Shown here one piece after another: positions 8,121 through 16,832 of a stretch of DNA of 62,733 bases. The notes under the pieces were generated by a model. It did no database searches, was not told where the DNA came from, and was given only the letters and a program-made list of their open reading frames with translations. The stretch lies in contig NZ_JAOBTH010000019.1 in assembly GCF_025215075.1 (NCBI RefSeq), positions 1 to 62,733 of the forward strand, read 5' to 3'. The translations under genes and the position numbers were made by a program. The stretch is from Tenacibaculum haliotis (GTDB lineage: Bacteria > Bacteroidota > Bacteroidia > Flavobacteriales > Flavobacteriaceae). The number at the start of each line of letters is the position of its first letter. Positions within the stretch are counted from its first letter, which is position 1.

Positions 8121-8717
8121 ACAGTGTTTTTAATGTGCTTTACCGCAATTGCACAGCATAAATTTTCTACTTACACAGCGCATAAATCAATTACTGAGGC
8201 TATTCGGATAAATAACGAGTTGATAGCAGGGCGTACTTCTTTTTTTGAAAAACAAGCGTCGAAAAAACCATTAATGTTTCAAAAAACTAAAATTAAAATA
8301 GCGGAATTTAATAGGTTGTCAAATAACTTATCAAAATATATTGAAACACTCCAAAATGAAGCAAATACCGAACAGGTTTTATATGAAATGTTAACCGATG
8401 ATTTTTATAAAAATATCCTTTTTGAAAAAAGTGGCGGTTTAAGTTTTAAAGGAGAGAAATTAAAAATTAAAATAGATAGTTTGTATAATTATGTTATTAA
8501 AATAAATGTACATAAACTGTCTCAAATATCTAATTTTTCGGACGAACATTTTAAAACGAGTGATGTTTTTTATGATTTTGATGAAAATGAATTAGATTAT
8601 TTTGCATATCGTTTTTATGATAGATCTAATTACGGAATTATGATGGCAATGAACTGTTTGCTTTTAGATGTAAAAACATTTCAGTTATTGTATTTTGGTA
8701 CAGTTATGAGTTATTAA
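8097..8717 (+). CDS. Secreted protein of unknown function, 206 residues
   Basis: No known family recognised. I chose the ATG at 8097 because it opens a clear signal peptide (hydrophobic FLFFTVFLMCFTAIAQ, cleavage after AQ). The longer frame from 8025 begins with TTG and would bury the signal. The mature part is mixed charged and helical (for example FNRLSNNLSKYIETLQNEAN), so it is probably periplasmic. The start codon is inside the preceding terminator hairpin, which is unusual and suggests low or conditional expression unless a promoter lies within the loop region. Confidence 0.6.
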   Translation: MKDRFLFFTVFLMCFTAIAQHKFSTYTAHKSITEAIRINNELIAGRTSFFEKQASKKPLMFQKTKIKIAEFNRLSNNLSKYIETLQNEANTEQVLYEMLTDDFYKNILFEKSGGLSFKGEKLKIKIDSLYNYVIKINVHKLSQISNFSDEHFKTSDVFYDFDENELDYFAYRFYDRSNYGIMMAMNCLLLDVKTFQLLYFGTVMSY

Positions 8718-8799
8718 ATGTTTTTTTAAAATTTAAATAGCTTTCTATCTCATATTCAGATATTTTAAGTAATTTCGCGGGCTAAATTATTTCATACAA

Positions 8800-9246
8800 A
8801 TGAAACGTATTAAAGAATATAAAAAGCTTTTTAGTGTTGAAGGAGCTATCGATTTAAAGGACTTGAAAAAAACGTACCGAGGATTGGTAAAAGAATGGCA
8901 CCCAGATAAATTTCAGGAAGAAGAAAAGAGGTTAGAGGCAGAAGATGTAAGTACTAAAATTATTGATGGTTATCATTTTTTAGTAAGTATTGCTCCTGAA
9001 ACTAAAGAGGCACATGCAGCAGCATATCATACAACGATTACAGAATTTAAAGTAGCTGATTATCATCATAAAAGCATGTTGTTAGAAGTTACTTTTACTG
9101 ACGGAAATACCTACGAGTATTTTGGAGTTACTAAAAAAATGTTCTTAAAATTTTTAAACGCCAAGTCGATAAATAACTTCGGGAAAAGAAACATTTTTAA
9201 TTCTTTTACCTATAGAAAATCAATGAAAGCGTCAGCTACAGTTTAA
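8800..9246 (+). CDS. KTSC domain protein with J-like N-terminus
   Basis: The protein has 148 residues. Residues about 15-65 resemble a degenerate DnaJ J-domain (LKKTYRGLVKEWHPDKFQEE, with the HPD motif). Residues about 80-140 form a KTSC domain (LEVTFTDGNTYEYFGVTKKM, then FNSFTYRKS). KTSC domains occur in RNA- or nucleic-acid-linked proteins, but a function for this pairing is not known to me. It stands alone between two terminators and is a single-gene unit. Confidence 0.75.
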   Translation: MKRIKEYKKLFSVEGAIDLKDLKKTYRGLVKEWHPDKFQEEEKRLEAEDVSTKIIDGYHFLVSIAPETKEAHAAAYHTTITEFKVADYHHKSMLLEVTFTDGNTYEYFGVTKKMFLKFLNAKSINNFGKRNIFNSFTYRKSMKASATV

Positions 9247-9270
9247 TATAAAATTAAACGATATTATTAA

Positions 9271-9308
9271 AAAAGACCATTTGCTAAAGATAGTAAATGG
9301 TCTTTTTT
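9271..9308. terminator. Bidirectional terminator between convergent genes
   Basis: AAAAGACCATTT and AAATGGTCTTTT form a 12-bp stem with A- and T-runs on the two sides. It serves both the KTSC gene and the flavoprotein gene. Confidence 0.85.
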
Positions 9309-9323
9309 ATGTGTAAAATAATA

Positions 9324-10532
9324 TTATTCAGCAATGCTTTTCGCACAAATAAATCCGCCTGTCCAAGCGTTTTGAAAATTAAATCCGCCGGTAACTGCAT
9401 CAATATTTAAAACTTCACCTACAAAAAAGAGGTTCTTATGTAGTCTACTTTCAAAACGTTTAAAGTTTATTCCTTTTAAATCTACACCGCCAGCTGTTAC
9501 AAATTCATCTTTAAAAGTTGTACGACCGTTTGCGTTAAATAAGCCTTTTGTTAATTGAGTAGCTAAATTATGTAACTGTTTATTACTTAAATCACCCCAA
9601 TTCTGAGTGGTTTTAATTTCTGCAGCGGCAACAAAACGTTCCCATAAACGACGAGGGATATCTGTAAAAGGAGATTTTAAATTTACCTGTTTTCTAGCTT
9701 GTGCGTTTTTAAGATCAGACAATTCATCTAAAACACTATCAAAATCTTGTCCTAACCAATTTACTTCAACATTGTATTGATAGTTTTTATCAGCTAATAT
9801 TCGTGCTCCAAAAGCAGAGAGTTTTAAAATTGCGGGCCCACTTAATCCCCAATGTGTAATTAATAAAGGACCAGAGTTTTCTAAATTTGTTCCAACTAAT
9901 TTTACTGCGGCATTTGGTACTGATATTCCGCCTAAATCTATAATTCGTTTATCTTTTATATTAAAAGTAAACAAAGAAGGCACAGGTTCGATAATAGCAT
10001 GATCTAGGGTTTTACATAAATCCCAAACTTTCTTAGAACTACCAGCAGCGATAACTAAAGAATCCGCTTCAAATTGTTGTTCTTTTGTGTTGATAACCCA
10101 TTTGTTTTCTTGTTGATAAACTGAATTTACACCGTGGTTTTTTAACACTTTAATGCCAAGGTTATCAACAGCGTTTTGAAAACAATCTATAATGGCTTGT
10201 GAGGTATTTGCTTCAGGAAACACACGATTATCACTTTCAATTTTTAAAGGAATTCCTCGGTCATCAAACCATTCAAAAGTATCACCAGTCATAAACTGAT
10301 GAAAAGGTCCTAAAAGTTCTTTCTCTCCTCTCGGATAAAACTTCACCAATTCTTTCGGTTCAAAACAAGCATGAGTAACGTTACAACGACCACCACCAGA
10401 AATTTTTACTTTTTGTAAAACTTCCTTTCCTTTTTCGAGAATGGTAATGTCTAATTCAGGATTATTTTCTTTAGCGTTTATCGCTGTAAAAAAACCTGCT
10501 GCACCACCACCAATTATAATTACTTTTTTCAT
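9324..10532 (-). CDS. NAD(P)/FAD-dependent oxidoreductase, HI0933/BaiN family
   Basis: The protein has 402 residues. It has the N-terminal dinucleotide-binding loop IIIGGGAAGFFTAINA, the family motif KISGGGRCNVTHA near residue 44, and the C-terminal FAD contact GEVLNIDAVTGGFNFQNAW. These define the HI0933-like flavoproteins, to which BaiN belongs. The substrate is not known for the flavobacterial members. It is the third gene of the minus-strand unit HMG-CoA reductase, GYDIA kinase, flavoprotein, separated from the kinase by an inverted-repeat hairpin. Confidence 0.85.
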   Translation of the reverse strand: MKKVIIIGGGAAGFFTAINAKENNPELDITILEKGKEVLQKVKISGGGRCNVTHACFEPKELVKFYPRGEKELLGPFHQFMTGDTFEWFDDRGIPLKIESDNRVFPEANTSQAIIDCFQNAVDNLGIKVLKNHGVNSVYQQENKWVINTKEQQFEADSLVIAAGSSKKVWDLCKTLDHAIIEPVPSLFTFNIKDKRIIDLGGISVPNAAVKLVGTNLENSGPLLITHWGLSGPAILKLSAFGARILADKNYQYNVEVNWLGQDFDSVLDELSDLKNAQARKQVNLKSPFTDIPRRLWERFVAAAEIKTTQNWGDLSNKQLHNLATQLTKGLFNANGRTTFKDEFVTAGGVDLKGINFKRFESRLHKNLFFVGEVLNIDAVTGGFNFQNAWTGGFICAKSIAE

Positions 10533-10544
10533 TTTGTAGAAAAA

Positions 10545-10610
10545 CCTCTCGACTGCGCTCGAGGAGACATTTTAAAATTAACTTGTCAGGTCGAGCGCAG
10601 TCGAGACCTG
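10545..10610. repeat. Inverted dispersed repeat (CTCGACTGCGCTCGA family), copy 1
   Basis: The 16-mer TCTCGACTGCGCTCGA (from 10547) occurs again as its reverse complement TCGAGCGCAGTCGAGA (10591-10606), so the spacer can fold into a 16-bp hairpin with a loop of about 28 nt. GC content is far above the surroundings. It lies between the GYDIA kinase and flavoprotein genes. Confidence 0.85.
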
Positions 10611-10617
10611 TTTTGAT

Positions 10618-11547
10618 TTATAAAATCATTTCTTTATAAGGAACGATTGTAGTGTAGCCTTTTTCTTTAAAATATGTTGAGGTATTTTCATTACCTGTTG
10701 CTAAAACAAAATCGCCACCCCAAGCACCTAAGCTTTTTATTTCACCAAAATAATCAGGAAAAAGGCGTTTTTTAACTGGAATTTGTTTGATAATCGAGCT
10801 AATTATTTGCTCATGCTCAATTATTATGTTCGCTAAATTCATAGAGGAATTAGCCTTTAAAAACTCCTGAGTTAGCTCATTTATCTCCGGAATTAGCTTT
10901 TTAGCTTCTTCTCGATGTTCTTTATACTGTGCGATTCCCTCTCTACTATTTTGTTTTTGATTTAAATACACAAAAAACAAATCATCTTTAAAACTAGGGT
11001 TAAATTTTACCTCGCTAACAATAGGTTGTTGTTCTTTTAATTGATATAAAATTGGGGAATTGTGACTAGCACAAGCAATATCATAACCACTACCAGAAAA
11101 GGCATTCCATAATAAAGTAAACGGATTTATATTTGCCCAATTAGCAATGTTGTTTATTAAGGTAGATGAGCTTCCTAATCCCCAATTTTGAGGAAAAGTT
11201 AAGTTTGTTTTTACGATAAAACCATCATCAGAATTTAAAAAATTAGGGTTTAACTTTTTAGCTTCGTGTAAAATATCAGATAAAGTTTCAGCAATAGTTT
11301 CTGCATTTCCTTCTTTATCAGCATTAAAAGTAGCTGAGGTTAAACGCAATTTTGGTAAATCGAAAGTAGCTTCAAACCAGCATTCGCCAGTATTGGTAAA
11401 ACTAGCCCAAATAAGTTGTGATTCTTTTATCGGTTCGATAATTAAATCCTGTCCAAACTTAGTAGGTACAGCTAATGAGGTTGCTCCATCAAGAACAACA
11501 TATTCACCTGTTAATAATAATTTTCCGTTAGAATAATATTTTTCCAA
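10618..11547 (-). CDS. GYDIA-family GHMP kinase
   Basis: The protein has 309 residues with the GHMP N-terminus SNGKLLLTGEYVVLDGA, the phosphate loop NWGLGSSSTLINN near residue 130, and the segment GSGYDIACA that gives the family its name. GHMP kinases phosphorylate small alcohols or phosphates such as mevalonate or phosphomevalonate. It lies directly after HMG-CoA reductase. The window's other two GHMP enzymes already cover mevalonate kinase and the decarboxylase, so phosphomevalonate kinase is an attractive guess but not shown. Both flanking spacers hold inverted-repeat hairpins. Confidence 0.8.
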   Translation of the reverse strand: MEKYYSNGKLLLTGEYVVLDGATSLAVPTKFGQDLIIEPIKESQLIWASFTNTGECWFEATFDLPKLRLTSATFNADKEGNAETIAETLSDILHEAKKLNPNFLNSDDGFIVKTNLTFPQNWGLGSSSTLINNIANWANINPFTLLWNAFSGSGYDIACASHNSPILYQLKEQQPIVSEVKFNPSFKDDLFFVYLNQKQNSREGIAQYKEHREEAKKLIPEINELTQEFLKANSSMNLANIIIEHEQIISSIIKQIPVKKRLFPDYFGEIKSLGAWGGDFVLATGNENTSTYFKEKGYTTIVPYKEMIL

Positions 11548-11556
11548 TACAATTGT

Positions 11557-11620
11557 CAGGTCGAGCGCAGTCGAAACCTCTTTTAATGTTTGTAATTTAA
11601 CCTCTCGACTGCGCTCGAGG
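11557..11620. repeat. Inverted dispersed repeat (CTCGACTGCGCTCGA family), copy 2
   Basis: This is the same GC-rich core as at 10545-10610 but in opposite order: CAGGTCGAGCGCAGTCGA first (11557-11574), then CCTCTCGACTGCGCTCGAGG (11601-11620). It lies between HMG-CoA reductase and the GYDIA kinase. Copies 1 and 2 therefore flank the kinase gene as mirror images. Confidence 0.85.
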
Positions 11621-11632
11621 AGATAATTAATA

Positions 11633-12904
11633 TTATTTTCTTAACTCTTTAAATTTATCAATTACAGCGCTATGAGAAACGGTTCTTTCATTAAAATAAG
11701 CCGTTATAGCATTTCTTTCTTCTGCGGTTGCCTCTAATTGATTTAAAATATTTTGCAAGTGCATTTTCATGTGCCCATGCTGAATTCCTTTAGTTGTTAA
11801 AGCACGTAATGCGGCAAAGTTTTGTGCTAAACCAGCAGCAGCAATAATTTGCATTAGCTCTCTTGCAGATGGTTTTTGCATCATATCTAACGATAATTTT
11901 GCCATCGGATGTAAGGCTGTTAAGCCACCAACGGTTCCGAGTGCTAAAGGAATTTCAATCCAAAATTTAAAAACACCTTCTTTAATCTCACAATGTGTTA
12001 AACTTTTGTATTGTCCGTCTTTAGATGCGTAAGCATGTGCACCAGCTTCAATAGCTCTAAAATCGTTACCTGTAGCCAAAACAACAGCGTCTATACCATT
12101 CATAATTCCTTTATTGTGAGTAACGGCTCGGTAAGGTTCTATTTCGGCTATTTTTACCGCTTGCTCGAATTTTTGAGCAAATTTATGAGGGTCTTTACCT
12201 CCTAAATCTTCAATTTTACAACTCACTTCTGCTTTAACCACACAATCTGTAACGTAGTTAGAAAGGATGCTCATTACAATTTCAATATCATCACGTCTAA
12301 ACTGATTTGCCATTGCTTCTAAACACGAATTAATAAAATTCGCGCCCATACTATCCTTCGTTTCGAAAGTAACATGTAGTTGGTAATAATTGGCAAGTTT
12401 GTCTGTTTTATCAACTAGTTGAATATCTAAAATACCACCACCGCGTTTTTCCATGTTTTTAGTAATGGAAGCTGTTGCGTCGTATAATTTAGATTTTTGT
12501 TTATCAAAATAGTTTTCTAATTCCTTTTTATCACCTTCGTACATAAAATGTACCTGACCAATTTTGGTGGTAGCAATAACTTTGGTTTTAAAACCACCAC
12601 GAGTACTCCAGTATTTTGCTACTAAAGATGCAGCTGCTACAACAGAGCTTTCTTCAACAACCATTGGTATTACATAATCGCATCCGTTTATAATAAAATT
12701 AGGAGCAATACCATATGGCATGTAAAAATTAGAAATCGTATTTTCTATAAAATCGTCATGTAGTTGTTGTAATTTATCATCTACATTCCAATATTGTTTT
12801 AGTGTTTGTATAATTTCAGGTTGGTCATTAAAATATGCTTTAGATAACCAATCTATTTTTTCTTCTTTGGTAAGTTTAGAAAATCCAGCAATAATTTTAG
12901 ACAT
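11633..12904 (-). CDS. Hydroxymethylglutaryl-CoA reductase, class II
   Basis: The protein has 423 residues, the usual length for class II enzymes. Key segments are PMVVEESSVVAAAS (catalytic Glu), HNKGIMNGIDAVVLATGND (catalytic Lys and Asp) and the late HGHMKMHL (catalytic His). The reaction links HMG-CoA and mevalonate. Class II is historically called degradative, but here it neighbours GHMP kinases, so it most likely supplies mevalonate for isoprenoids. It is the first gene of a minus-strand unit with the GYDIA kinase and a flavoprotein. Confidence 0.92.
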   Translation of the reverse strand: MSKIIAGFSKLTKEEKIDWLSKAYFNDQPEIIQTLKQYWNVDDKLQQLHDDFIENTISNFYMPYGIAPNFIINGCDYVIPMVVEESSVVAAASLVAKYWSTRGGFKTKVIATTKIGQVHFMYEGDKKELENYFDKQKSKLYDATASITKNMEKRGGGILDIQLVDKTDKLANYYQLHVTFETKDSMGANFINSCLEAMANQFRRDDIEIVMSILSNYVTDCVVKAEVSCKIEDLGGKDPHKFAQKFEQAVKIAEIEPYRAVTHNKGIMNGIDAVVLATGNDFRAIEAGAHAYASKDGQYKSLTHCEIKEGVFKFWIEIPLALGTVGGLTALHPMAKLSLDMMQKPSARELMQIIAAAGLAQNFAALRALTTKGIQHGHMKMHLQNILNQLEATAEERNAITAYFNERTVSHSAVIDKFKELRK

Positions 12905-12926
12905 TCTCTATAAAATTTAGGTGGCT

Positions 12927-12934
12927 CAAAGATA
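12927..12934 (-). promoter_or_regulatory. -7 element upstream of HMG-CoA reductase
   Basis: The minus strand reads TATCTTTG (TAnnTTTG), 23 bp before the HMG-CoA reductase start. A matching TTG at -33 is not evident. Confidence 0.45.
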
Positions 12935-13046
12935 AATGAATCCTGTTAAAATAGCCTTCTTATTTAGGATTTCTAACTTTTTAGATGTGTTTTTTGATGA
13001 TTTTTCCGTAAACTTGGCAAACTTTTTAGATAAACAACAACTTAAG

Positions 13047-15191
13047 ATGAAAAAAATACTATTACTTTTTATTGGAATATCTTCACTGTTACAGGCACAA
13101 AAAAAAGATATTTCTTTAGAAGATATTTGGAAAAAAGGCACGTTTAGAGCCGATTACATGAATTCATTAAACTCAATGAATGGTGATTTTTATTCATTAT
13201 TAAATTATAAAAACGGAAGTTCATCAGTAGATAAATACGACTATAAAACTTTAGAAAAAGTAGCTACAATTGTAGATAGTAAAGATTTAAACGGATTAAA
13301 AACCTTTAGCTCATATAGTTTTAATAGCGATGAAACAAAGTTAATTTTAGGAACAAATTTTAAGCCTATATTTCGTCGTTCTTTCTTAGGTACATTTTAT
13401 GTATATGATATTGCTTCAAAAACATTAAAATTGATTGGAGAAGATATTCAACGACCAACTTTTTCACCAGATAGCAAAAGAGTAGCTTATGCAAAAGATA
13501 ATAACTTATTTATAAGAGATTTTTCTAGTAATACGATTGTTCAGGTTACAAGTGACGGAGAAAAAAATAAAATAATAAATGGTATTACCGATTGGGTTTA
13601 CGAAGAAGAATTTGGATTTGTACGCGCTTTTGAGTGGAGTGCAAATGGAGGTAATCTTGCTTTTTTACGTTTTGATGAAAGTGCTGTAAAAACTTTTTCG
13701 ATGGATGTATATGGGAAAGGAAAATACCCAACACAAGAAGTGTTTAAATATCCGAAAGCAGGAGAGGATAATGCAAAAGTTACTTTGCATGTGTACTCTT
13801 TAGCAACTAACGGAACTGCTAAAATAATTTTTGGAGATTATGAGTACATTCCAAGAATTAATTGGACAAAAGATGATAATGTTTTAGCTGTGCGTACTTT
13901 AAATCGTCATCAAAATGATTTGAAAATGTATTTTATTAATGCAAAAACATACGATACTACCTTAATTTTAAATGAAACTGATGCTGCTTATGTTGATGTA
14001 ACGGATGACTTAACATTTTTAAATGATAATAGTTTTATCTGGACGAGTGAAAAAGATGGCTTTAATCATATTTATCACTACAACAATAAAGGTGAGTTAA
14101 TTAATCAAGTAACAAAAGGTAACTGGGAGGTAACTTCTTATTATGGTTTTGATGCTGATAAAAACACGGTGTATTATCAATCGGTAGAAAATGGATCAAT
14201 TAATAGAGGTGTTTATAGTATCTCTTTAACAGGCGAAAATAAAAAAATAATTAGTAATCCTTCAGGAACAAATAGTGCGTCTTTTAGTAAAAACAGGCAT
14301 TATTTTATCAATACTTTTTCTGATGCTAATACTCCAAATGTATACTCTTTAAGAGATGCTGCTGGTAATGTGTTAAAAACAGTAAAAGACAATGCTGCTT
14401 TAAAAGAGGTTATTGCAGGATATAATTTAAGTAAAAAAGAGTTTTCTACAATTAATGTAAACGGAAACGACTTAAACATGTACACAATTAAACCGGCTAA
14501 TTTTGATGTAAATAAAAAATACCCGGTATTAATGTATCAATATTCTGGACCAGGATCACAAAATGTTAAGAATAGCTGGAACGGTTCTAACGATTATTGG
14601 CATCAAATGTTAGCACAAAACGGATATATGGTTGTTTGTGTTGATGGAAGAGGAACTGGTTTTAAAGGAAGAGACTTTAAGAAAGTTACTTACATGAATT
14701 TGGTAAAGCACGAAACTGAGGATCAGATTTCTGTAGCTAAGAAATTAGCAGAATTACCATATGTAGATGCAAAAAGAATCGGTATTTGGGGATGGTCATT
14801 TGGTGGTCATATGAGTACCAATTGTTTGTTAAAAGGAAACGATATTTTTTCTGCAGCAATTGCTGTAGCACCAGTTACCACTTGGCGTTTTTACGACAGT
14901 ATTTATACCGAACGTTTTTTAAGGACTCCAGAAGAAAATCCGACAGGATATGACGATAATTCTCCATTAAACTATCCAGAATTGTTAAAAGGTAAGTATT
15001 TATTAATTCACGGAACAGGTGATGATAATGTACATGTACAGAATGCTTACAGAATGGCAGAGGCTTTAATTCAGGCAAATAAGCAATTTGAGTGGGGAAT
15101 GTATCCTGACAGAAATCATGGAATTTACGGTGGTAATACGCGTATGCATTTGTATACAAAAATGACGAATTTTATTAAAAACAACTTATAA
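13047..15191 (+). CDS. Dipeptidyl peptidase IV-like S9 peptidase
   Basis: The protein has 714 residues. The ATG at 13047 is chosen because it opens a signal peptide (KKILLLFIGISSLLQAQ); the longer frame from 12936 adds unrelated residues. The N-terminal propeller carries DWVYEEEFG, the double-Glu motif that anchors the substrate amino terminus in DPP IV enzymes. The C-terminal hydrolase has Ser584 in GWSFGG, Asp659 in HGTGDDNVH and His691 in DRNHGIYG. It should release dipeptides from peptide N-termini in the periplasm. Two POT-family peptide carriers follow, which fits uptake of the products. Confidence 0.9.
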   Translation: MKKILLLFIGISSLLQAQKKDISLEDIWKKGTFRADYMNSLNSMNGDFYSLLNYKNGSSSVDKYDYKTLEKVATIVDSKDLNGLKTFSSYSFNSDETKLILGTNFKPIFRRSFLGTFYVYDIASKTLKLIGEDIQRPTFSPDSKRVAYAKDNNLFIRDFSSNTIVQVTSDGEKNKIINGITDWVYEEEFGFVRAFEWSANGGNLAFLRFDESAVKTFSMDVYGKGKYPTQEVFKYPKAGEDNAKVTLHVYSLATNGTAKIIFGDYEYIPRINWTKDDNVLAVRTLNRHQNDLKMYFINAKTYDTTLILNETDAAYVDVTDDLTFLNDNSFIWTSEKDGFNHIYHYNNKGELINQVTKGNWEVTSYYGFDADKNTVYYQSVENGSINRGVYSISLTGENKKIISNPSGTNSASFSKNRHYFINTFSDANTPNVYSLRDAAGNVLKTVKDNAALKEVIAGYNLSKKEFSTINVNGNDLNMYTIKPANFDVNKKYPVLMYQYSGPGSQNVKNSWNGSNDYWHQMLAQNGYMVVCVDGRGTGFKGRDFKKVTYMNLVKHETEDQISVAKKLAELPYVDAKRIGIWGWSFGGHMSTNCLLKGNDIFSAAIAVAPVTTWRFYDSIYTERFLRTPEENPTGYDDNSPLNYPELLKGKYLLIHGTGDDNVHVQNAYRMAEALIQANKQFEWGMYPDRNHGIYGGNTRMHLYTKMTNFIKNNL

Positions 15192-15201
15192 AATAATAAA
15201 T

Positions 15202-16761
15202 ATGAACACAGCAGTTAAACAAGCACATCAAAAAGAACTTTTTGGACAACCAGTAGGTTTGTATATTTTATTTTTAACAGAGATGTGGGAGCGATTTTCA
15301 TATTACGGTATGCGAGCTTTATTAGTTTTGTATATGACAACATCAGCTATGGGAGACGATCCAAGAGGTGCTGGTTTAGGATGGACTAGTAAGGAAGCTC
15401 TTGCTCTTTATGGATGGTATACAATGCTTGTTTATGTAATGTCTATTCCTGGAGGAATGATAGCAGATAAATTATTAGGGCAAAAAAAATCTGTGCTGCT
15501 TGGAGCCATTATTCTATGTTTAGGACATGGAGTGTTGATATTAACTGATACTTGGGCTTTTTATACAGGTTTAGGTTTAGTTATTTTAGGGGTAGGTTTA
15601 TTAAAACCGAATATTTCTACAATGGTAGGAGGATTATACAAAGAAGGAGATATTAGAAGAGATAAAGGGTTTTCTATCTTTTACATAGGGATAAATTTAG
15701 GGTCGCTTTTAGCAACTATGGTAATCGGTTTAGTAGTAGCTAAATGGGGATGGCATGCTGGTTTTGGTTTAGCAGGTATCGTGATGGTTTTAGGATTAAT
15801 AAACTATATATACGGGCAAAAATACTTAACAGAAGTTGGTAATTTCGTACCAAGTGAAAATGATGAAAACTCAATTTCGTACGGACAATTATATTCTAAA
15901 TTATTTAGTTCACCTAAACAATTACTTTTTACAGGATTATTATTAGCTGCATCATTTTTAGGATGGTATAAATTAGGATGGGGATTTGGATTGTTATTTC
16001 TATTTTTAACTGCAATAACAGCGTTATTAATGATGATTTACAAAGAATTAGATACGCAAGTTTTTAAAGATCGTTTTTTAGTGCTTCTATTATCTTTTAT
16101 AATGGTTATTATCTTTTGGGGAGCATTTGAGCAAGCTGGAGGTTTAATGAACTTATACACAGAAACTAATACTGACAGAAACTTATTTGGATGGTTAATT
16201 CCAACAGTAATGTTTCAAAGTTTAAATGCAGGATTTATTATTTTGTTTGCAACAGGTGTCGCAGGTTTTTGGGCAAAAAGAAAGTTGAAAGGAAAAGAAG
16301 CTTCTTCTTTATTGAAAATGGCTTTAGGTATTATTATAATGGGGTTTGGTTTTCTATTCATGGTATTTGCAGCAATGCAGTTTGAAGAATCAGGAACTTC
16401 TAGTATGATTTGGTTAGTATTAGCTTATTTATTTCATACAATTGGTGAATTATGTATTTCACCAGTAGCATTATCATTCATTACAAAATTAGCGCCAGTA
16501 AAATACGCAGCTTTAATGATGGGAGTTTATTTTGCGGCTACAGGTTTAGGAAACAAAGTAGCTGGTATTATTGGTGAATCTGCATCTGATTTTGGAGAAT
16601 TAACTATTTTCTCTGGAATTTTAATCTTTACGGTATTAATTGGTGGAGTATTCATTTTAATGTTAAAACCATTAAAGCGTTTAACTCACGGAGCAGAAGA
16701 GAAAGAAAGAGATTTAAAAAATGAAGAAGCTGAAGGATTTGAATTAGCGGATAACAACTAA
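15202..16761 (+). CDS. Peptide MFS transporter, POT/PTR2 family (first copy)
   Basis: The protein has 519 residues and about 12-14 membrane helices. The POT signature EMWERFSYYGMRALLVLY (ExxERFxYY) is near residue 27 and FSIFYIGINLGSL near residue 155. The family imports di- and tripeptides with protons across the inner membrane. It begins 10 bp after the dipeptidyl peptidase gene and is probably cotranscribed with it. It is clearly paralogous to the next gene. Confidence 0.92.
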   Translation: MNTAVKQAHQKELFGQPVGLYILFLTEMWERFSYYGMRALLVLYMTTSAMGDDPRGAGLGWTSKEALALYGWYTMLVYVMSIPGGMIADKLLGQKKSVLLGAIILCLGHGVLILTDTWAFYTGLGLVILGVGLLKPNISTMVGGLYKEGDIRRDKGFSIFYIGINLGSLLATMVIGLVVAKWGWHAGFGLAGIVMVLGLINYIYGQKYLTEVGNFVPSENDENSISYGQLYSKLFSSPKQLLFTGLLLAASFLGWYKLGWGFGLLFLFLTAITALLMMIYKELDTQVFKDRFLVLLLSFIMVIIFWGAFEQAGGLMNLYTETNTDRNLFGWLIPTVMFQSLNAGFIILFATGVAGFWAKRKLKGKEASSLLKMALGIIIMGFGFLFMVFAAMQFEESGTSSMIWLVLAYLFHTIGELCISPVALSFITKLAPVKYAALMMGVYFAATGLGNKVAGIIGESASDFGELTIFSGILIFTVLIGGVFILMLKPLKRLTHGAEEKERDLKNEEAEGFELADNN

Positions 16762-16771
16762 AAATAAAAAC

Positions 16772-16807
16772 AAAACCTTGTAATATTTACTATTACAAGG
16801 TTTTTTT
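16772..16807 (+). terminator. Terminator between the two POT genes
   Basis: AACCTTGTAATA and TATTACAAGGTT form a 12-bp stem with a 5-nt loop and a T-run. Confidence 0.85.
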
Positions 16808-16832
16808 CATTCATAAATTATATAACAAAAAT

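Noticed and set aside
11905..12205. Plus-strand frame inside HMG-CoA reductase
   Set aside because: It is antisense to a conserved catalytic region; composition is explained by the real gene.
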